Positions 58,701 to 64,000 of a stretch of DNA of 64,000 nucleotides are shown here, piece after piece. The DNA comes from Tipula vernalis (Eukaryota; Arthropoda; Insecta; Diptera; Tipulidae): positions 91,302,311 through 91,366,310 of the forward strand of contig OY282560.1 of NCBI GenBank assembly GCA_958295665.1, read 5' to 3'. Position 1 is the first letter of the stretch. Each line of letters starts with the position of its first letter. A program made the translations under genes and the position numbers. The notes under the pieces were generated by a model. It was given only the letters and a program-made list of their open reading frames with translations, was not told the origin of the DNA and did no database searches.

Positions 58701-59680
58701 TAAGAATTCCAATGTGAATTGATTATGAAATGATAGTTGCAACAAATCTAAAATTGAAACTTTAGAGCAGCTATCAGTATCATGCTAAATCTAAACTTTT
58801 TTTTACTTCGGTGACGATTATAATTTAAAGGGCTGGTTATATATGCTCTGACGTCTGTCAAATCAATATAATTTCTTGTCTAGTGAAAAAAACGATTTAT
58901 AAAATATTAGGTACGACCGGCAATTTTGAATAATGGAATTCTCAAGAACATAACTCGAGAAATGCTGAACGAAAATTATGATTTCGTAATAAAAGTTAGG
59001 GTCGAGGTCTATCTATGTACTTCTATATCTCAATAAGAGGTACATAGTCTAGACTTCAATTCTAAATTCTCTGCAAGAATTTGGCAAACTTAGCATAACT
59101 TAATCCAAGAATGATCTAGATAATTACGACTTGGGATGAGATAGCGAAATGTACCTAAATTATAATATTACATAGCCAACTTTTAATAGCCATTTTGAAA
59201 AAAAGCGGAAGGTCCAGGGGTGCAACAGGTCGTGAAAAAATAGACGAAAATGTACTGTTTACGTGCGTCGCCACCACCATAAGCAGATTCAAATTTCCCA
59301 ATGCGTAAATAATCCTGTGGCTTAACTTGTGCCCAAGTATACAGTTAAGAATCTGAATCTTAACTTTATGTAATAAAAGACCTTATAGGACTTCTTTCAG
59401 CTCACCCATCTCAAATTTGCACAGCAAGTAAACTGTCTCCTTTTCCGAATAAATTCAGGTAGAACTTGTCCCATGTGCCACAGTCGTACGTTCTGCTTAG
59501 TAAAATAAAGTAGTGGGCTATTTTGAGTCATGAATATTTTCGACTGGACCAGTTTATAGTGAATTTATCGAGAAAAAATGATTTTTGAAGTAGTATTGAT
59601 CTGCATATCGGTCTGATTATACTAGGTGAGTTATAATGGTGTATATCCATTTTACTGCTGTATATTTTGTCACTTATAAA
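55736..59680. other. AT-rich non-coding DNA
   Basis: No gene recognised over 3.9 kb. Small items: a (GATGAT)n-like tract at 57,259-57,302, a 12-bp palindrome AACGGCGCCGTT at about 56,910-56,921, and homopolymer runs. Frames here are short and unlike known proteins. Confidence 0.5.
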
Positions 59681-59960
59681 TTTATAATAAAACAACTTAA
59701 GTTATTTTTAAATAATTTTAATTGAAAAAAAAAAAAAATTTCCTTATAGTAACAATATTTTACAAAACTTTTTAGAAGATCGATTTCGGATTGACTCCTT
59801 CTTCGGTTCTTTTTTAGAATAGTTGTTAAAAAAGAACCGAAGAAGGAGTCAATCCGAAATCGATCTTCTAAAAAATTTTGTAAAATATTGTTACTATAAG
59901 GAAAAATTTTTTTTTTCAATTAAAATTATTTAAAAATAACTTAAGTTGTTTTATTATAAA
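59681..59960. repeat. 280-bp near-perfect palindrome (fold-back)
   Basis: The left arm 59,681-59,815 (TTTATAATAAAACAACTTAA...) is the reverse complement of the right arm 59,828-59,960 apart from small length changes in the A/T runs, with a 12-bp loop (AGAATAGTTGTT). The arms contain no coding motif; the antisense frame 59,674-59,919 is a by-product. Confidence 0.95.
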
Positions 59961-60440
59961 CTGATTATACTGTACAGCCCAAATACGAATTAACAGATCT
60001 GTCAAGAAATATTAAGCTTTTTTCTATCTAAAATTTGAGAAGTTCGTAAAAATTATTTTGGGTATAGCTTCCGGAATTTAGCCATTAGAAATTGAAGTTG
60101 GATGTTTCTTAATCCATAATGATGAACTTCGAGAAATACGAGAAAAATGATGTACAACTGACTGGAGCACTCAATTCACAAATTAAGCTAACAAAAAAAA
60201 AATTAGAAAGAAGACCGGATCAGTAAACTTCTTGACTGTGCCAAAGACCTTCAAATATTTTATGGAAATCCGCTACACTATGTTTCATGGGTTGCAGTGT
60301 AGAGACTATACTATTGGACTACGAAATTATAAAAGGAAACCCATTATGTCGAGCAATTTTACAAAGCATTTACCAGAAAATAAGAGAAACCGCAGACTCA
60401 GCGCTAATATCCTACAATATTTTTGATGAAAATTGGAGTT
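59961..60440. other. Non-coding or unrecognised DNA
   Basis: The frame 60,232-60,426 may be the upstream part of the gypsy gag that follows, but I cannot support it. Confidence 0.35.
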
Positions 60441-61664
60441 GCTGAGCAATTCAACTTAAGGAAGTAAAAGCATCGCAAAGTTCTACGCAAATGTTAATCA
60501 CCAAATTACTACAATACGGATACTGTGAGTGTAGTAAGCGAAACTTAAACAAACCGTACACTAGATTTTTTCATAAGAGGCTTAGCGGGTGATATATCCA
60601 ACGGGTGACATATAGAGACCTTCAACCCTACCGTAAGGCTATTTTTAATATCTGGAGATCCAAAATCTGAACTTCAGAAACCTTTAGATACGTAACAGTA
60701 ACTTCAATAACTCGATTTGCGTTCCAGTTAATGAAATAACTTCATCTCGAGGTCAATAAACCACACCAAAGCTGCTTCCAAGATCCCTACAACGGAGACT
60801 ACCACCGAGGCCATTTCAACTCAAGCCACCAATACGAATGGAAGTAAGGTCAATGAAGGTCAATGAAAACAAGAAAAGTAGATTTGATTAATGGTTCACT
60901 TCCATCCCAACTTTAAAAGGGATTTAAACTCAGATGCAAACCTAAATCCATATAAACAATAAAGAGTATTAAATTTGGAAAAGCAGAACGAAGGAGAATT
61001 ATAAGCAGAATATATCAAGAATTATGGAAGACGAATTGGAGGCAGAAGACAATTTCGAGGTAAATTTGACGAAAAAGGACTTTTAAGCTAAAACAGTAAA
61101 ATCCTAAAATTTCTCATTGAGACTGACTGGCCAAAGACATATAATTAATAAAGCAACCATTTATTATAAAATCAGGGGTGGGTGATATACAGATTAAATA
61201 AAAAATAACTGCACGAATATTGAAAAAGTTAAGGACTAATACCGACATTGATTTGTATGTTTTGCCAGGATTAAGGACCTATGAATAATTGGTGATGATA
61301 TTCTAAGAAAAGGTAGAAGCAGTAATCGATAGAAAAGTAAACATTATCCTTTTCAAAATTCCATTGAAAGCAAAAATATCAAGCCAAGTCAACAATATTG
61401 AAATTAGGGATCACCATTTCAACAATTTTCTACCCCTGTTCGGTCCAATTGAAAGTAAACAATTTGTCGACACAAACATACGAGCGGAAATTAAAATGAC
61501 CCGTATCCAATCAGCATGAATTCTGAAGTTGACAAGCAAATTAAAAGACGTCTCAATGATGGCATTGTAAGACCTTCAAAAATCCCTTACAATTCATCAA
61601 TTTGGATTGTATAGTCAAAAATGGATGCGTCAAGTATCAAGAAATAGCGTTTGGTGATTTATAA

Positions 61665-61697
<33 letters not shown>

Positions 61698-63130
61698 CAG
61701 GATTCCATAACAACAAGATGAAGGAAAAACGCACCCGCGATCTCTCAATAGATGATTGACTATATAATAAACGATTACATAGGAAATTAATGAATATAAC
61801 CGAGTTTTGGGGGTACATTATAACAATTTCAACAATAAAAGCATATCCAGAAAAGGTATTTGCGATTCAAAAACTCAAACCACCAGAAAATCTCAAGGAG
61901 TTAAAATAATTTCTCGGATTAATATCTTAATAAAGGCGTTTCATCAAAGATTTTGCAAAAATCGCAAACCCCGAACAAATCTAACAAGGGTTGTAAACGC
62001 TTAAGAAAAAGCAAATAAATCAAGAAAAACAAAAACAGAGTTGATCGACAACATTTAAAAGACTTACTGTCCTCAGCAGATTTACTCATAATTCCGGACT
62101 TCGAAAATTCATACATACTAACAATAGATGCTTTAGATAGCATCAGAGCAGTGCTCCCACAGGGAGAGATTAGCAATGATCGACCAATAACTGTCATATC
62201 GCGATCCTTAAATAAAACGGTGGAAAATTACGTAGCGAACGAAAAAGAGATGTTAGTGATTACATGGGCTTTAGACAATCTCTGGAGAAGAAAAGGAAAT
62301 CATAATAGTCACGGATCAATAGCCACCAACGTTTGCTCTGAGCAATAGAAAACTAAAACGATGAAAAGCAAGAATTGAGGAATATAATTATGAATTGGTA
62401 TACAAACCAGGAATTAAAAACAAAGTGGTCGACAGTTGATCAAGGTTAAAATTAAAAGTAAATAAGCTTTTATCTTCAAGTGATGAGACAAATCATACAG
62501 ACAGTGTGAGGCTCCATTAAATGTACACAGACAGTGTACAGTAGTAAATATCTCAGTAGGAAATATCTGAGTAATAATCTCAGAAGGAAAGGGAGTTCGC
62601 GGTTATGAAGAACCGCATGATAACTACCACGTACATTATATTTCACTACCGGAAATGAACAGTAAATAATTATTTCTGCACTTGCATTAGATGAGACGCC
62701 CACCGTTGATAAATGGCATAAAAATTCCAGGAAAAACGTACAATTACTTCAGGAAATTTAGCAAACGGACTTATCCAACTACAAAATATGAATAACACAA
62801 CGAGTAGAAAAGCACGTTGAAATTGGAGGGAAAATAAGGAACATATATCGTAAAGAAATACTATTTTCCACAAATGGCAAGTTTGATAAAAAAAAATATA
62901 CAAAAAATTGTCAGAAACAAGCCTGAACTCCAACAAACGCCATTTCTTCACTTCGAAGTGAATGAAACAGTGGAGAGGGTTCATTCAACCGTTCTAGCAA
63001 TAACGAGATGCCTGAAAATGAGTAGAAAGACTTCACTCTGAAAGAGCTAGACAACATTGCAAACATTAAATACAGCCATTACACATAAAATAAAGCAGGC
63101 CCTCACGCAGCACAATGAAATCCAATTACA
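60441..63130 (+). pseudogene. 17.6/297-like Ty3/gypsy relic
   Basis: Gag: LDFFIRGLAGDIS at 60,561-60,599 matches the conserved FIRGL-GDL motif of gypsy/17.6-type gag. RT start: IKRRLNDGIVRPSKIPYNSS (about 61,535). The middle of RT with YLDD is missing; an (AT)n tract (61,667-61,695) lies at the break. RT end and RNase H: LGYIITISTIKAYPEKV (61,809), QKLKPPENLKELK, RRFIKDFAKIANP, FENSYILTIDALDS (62,101), RPITVISRSLNKTVENY and EKEMLVITWALDNLWRR. Integrase: NETVERVHSTVLAITRC (about 62,962) only. Many stops; no LTRs seen. An envelope frame is not visible. Confidence 0.8.
61667..61695. repeat. (AT)n microsatellite
   Basis: About 14 AT units at the point where the RT of the gypsy relic breaks off. 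Confidence 0.9.
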
Positions 63131-63159
63131 CTTAGAGGAGAGCATTCCAAACACACGAA

Positions 63160-64000
63160 GTAGAAGACCAAGTAACAATACTTGGACTCCAAGAATTTCA
63201 AACAAAAGAGCCTCTAGAATTTTTTTCCTTTCGATTCCACAATTACTTTGATGGACTCATCGGTCTCGAGTTAATACAAAAACTCAACATTCGTCTCGAT
63301 TTCAAGAATCCTACTCTTGAAACCGACAAAGTTAAAATACCATTGTTATTTAAACCCGATTTTGTATATAAAATCTCTGCACGAGACAAACTAATAGTTA
63401 AAGTTCCAGTAGATTTCTTAAACGGACACTTTTCCACAAGACCTATACAAATAGTGGAGCAATTAGTGATACCAGAAGGAATCTATAAGATAACTAGCAT
63501 GCTCAAATGGAGGTAATCAATCTTTCAAATCAAGAAAAAACTTTTATGTTTGAACAACCTATAAAAGTTTAACCATTATCAGATTATAAAACAGAAATAA
63601 ATCACTCTTCTGTCACATCACTTGACACAAAAGACAGTCAAGACATATTAAATCTCATTCGAATTGACCATTTAAATAGTGAAGAATCTCAAGCAATCCT
63701 TGCAAAGAATATTCTTAAATAAAACCAACCCCTAACATTCACAAACCAGGTTAAACACGAGATCAATCTCATAAAAGAGAAACCCATTTTCAGTAAAAGT
63801 TATAGGTATCCCTGTATACATAAAGAGGAAGTGAATGGAGTGCACCCATGTGGATAGTACCGAAAAGAGACTAGTAGTCGACTATAGGAAGCTAAACGAG
63901 CAGATTATAGAGGACAAATACCCTTTACCCAATATCACGGAAATATTGAACAAATTGGGTAGATGTATGTATTTTTCGACGTTAGACTTAGCCTCTGGAT
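63160..64000 (+). pseudogene. pol: Second 17.6/297-like gypsy pol, runs off the window
   Basis: FRFHNYFDGLIGLELIQKLN (about 63,226) is the C-terminal part of the retropepsin-like protease; the DSG/DTG active site is not seen upstream. KLIVKVPVDFLNGHF and LVIPEGIYKIT follow, then KHEINLIKEKPIFSKSYRYP (63,755), the RT lead-in. After a small deletion come MWIVPKR, two stops, and [20 protein letters not shown] with [14 protein letters not shown] (63,876-64,000), RT motifs 1-2. The order protease then RT directly after an integrase piece shows that it is a separate element from the one ending at 63,130. Continues past 64,000. Confidence 0.82.

Overview
The window is AT-rich animal DNA made almost entirely of transposable elements in different stages of decay. 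The mixture points to an insect, most likely a fly: jockey-type, CR1-like and RNase H-bearing I-superfamily LINEs, Bel/Pao elements, Ty3/gypsy elements primed by tRNA-Lys, 17.6/297-like gypsy relics and short inverted-repeat DNA elements. I found no convincing host protein gene, rRNA, tRNA or CRISPR array. Assignments rest on motifs read by eye; no database search was possible.

Layout. 0.3-1.1 kb: a 173-bp tandem satellite (five copies). 3.3-3.6 kb: degenerate CATACCAT repeats. 3.6-9.3 kb: a Ty3/gypsy element on the minus strand with two 149-bp LTRs, a tRNA-Lys-type primer site, gag and pol; its pol is split by a 593-bp solo LTR with a perfect 5-bp target duplication. 9.8-10.7 kb: a jockey-type LINE relic (minus). 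11.5-18.0 kb: a nearly intact 6.4-kb jockey-like LINE (plus) with a 14-bp target duplication and A tail, inserted inside a PHD-finger-coding relic. 21.3-24.0 kb: a second jockey-type relic (plus). 24.6-26.7 kb: a CR1-like LINE (plus). 27.7-29.2 kb: an I-superfamily LINE relic (plus). 30.4-31.6 kb: an unexplained GC-rich patch. 32.3-32.8 kb: a 548-bp inverted-repeat element. 33.7-37.0 kb: a second Ty3/gypsy element (plus), cut off by a Bel/Pao element (37.0-40.6 kb). 40.6-41.5 kb: the 3' end of an RNase H-bearing LINE. 42-47.3 kb: a second Bel/Pao element. 47.9-48.7 kb: a 797-bp inverted-repeat element. 48.7-50.2 kb: another LINE relic. 50.2-60.4 kb: mostly non-coding AT-rich DNA holding a large (AAAATT)n/(TTAAAAA)n array, two inverted-repeat elements, a (CT)41 tract and two hairpins, one of them a 280-bp near-perfect palindrome. 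60.4-64.0 kb: two successive 17.6/297-like gypsy relics, the second running off the window.

The genes are those of autonomous retroelements: Gag proteins that package RNA, and polyproteins with protease, reverse transcriptase, RNase H and integrase (LTR elements) or endonuclease plus reverse transcriptase (LINEs). Nearly all are broken by stops, frameshifts or deletions. The LINE at 11.5 kb and the gypsy element at 3.6 kb are the youngest. Nested insertions on both strands with no visible host gene fit heterochromatin or possibly a piRNA-type cluster, but that is inference. I do not see a clear new biological system; the most useful signals are the insertion histories, the palindromes and the unclassified inverted-repeat elements.
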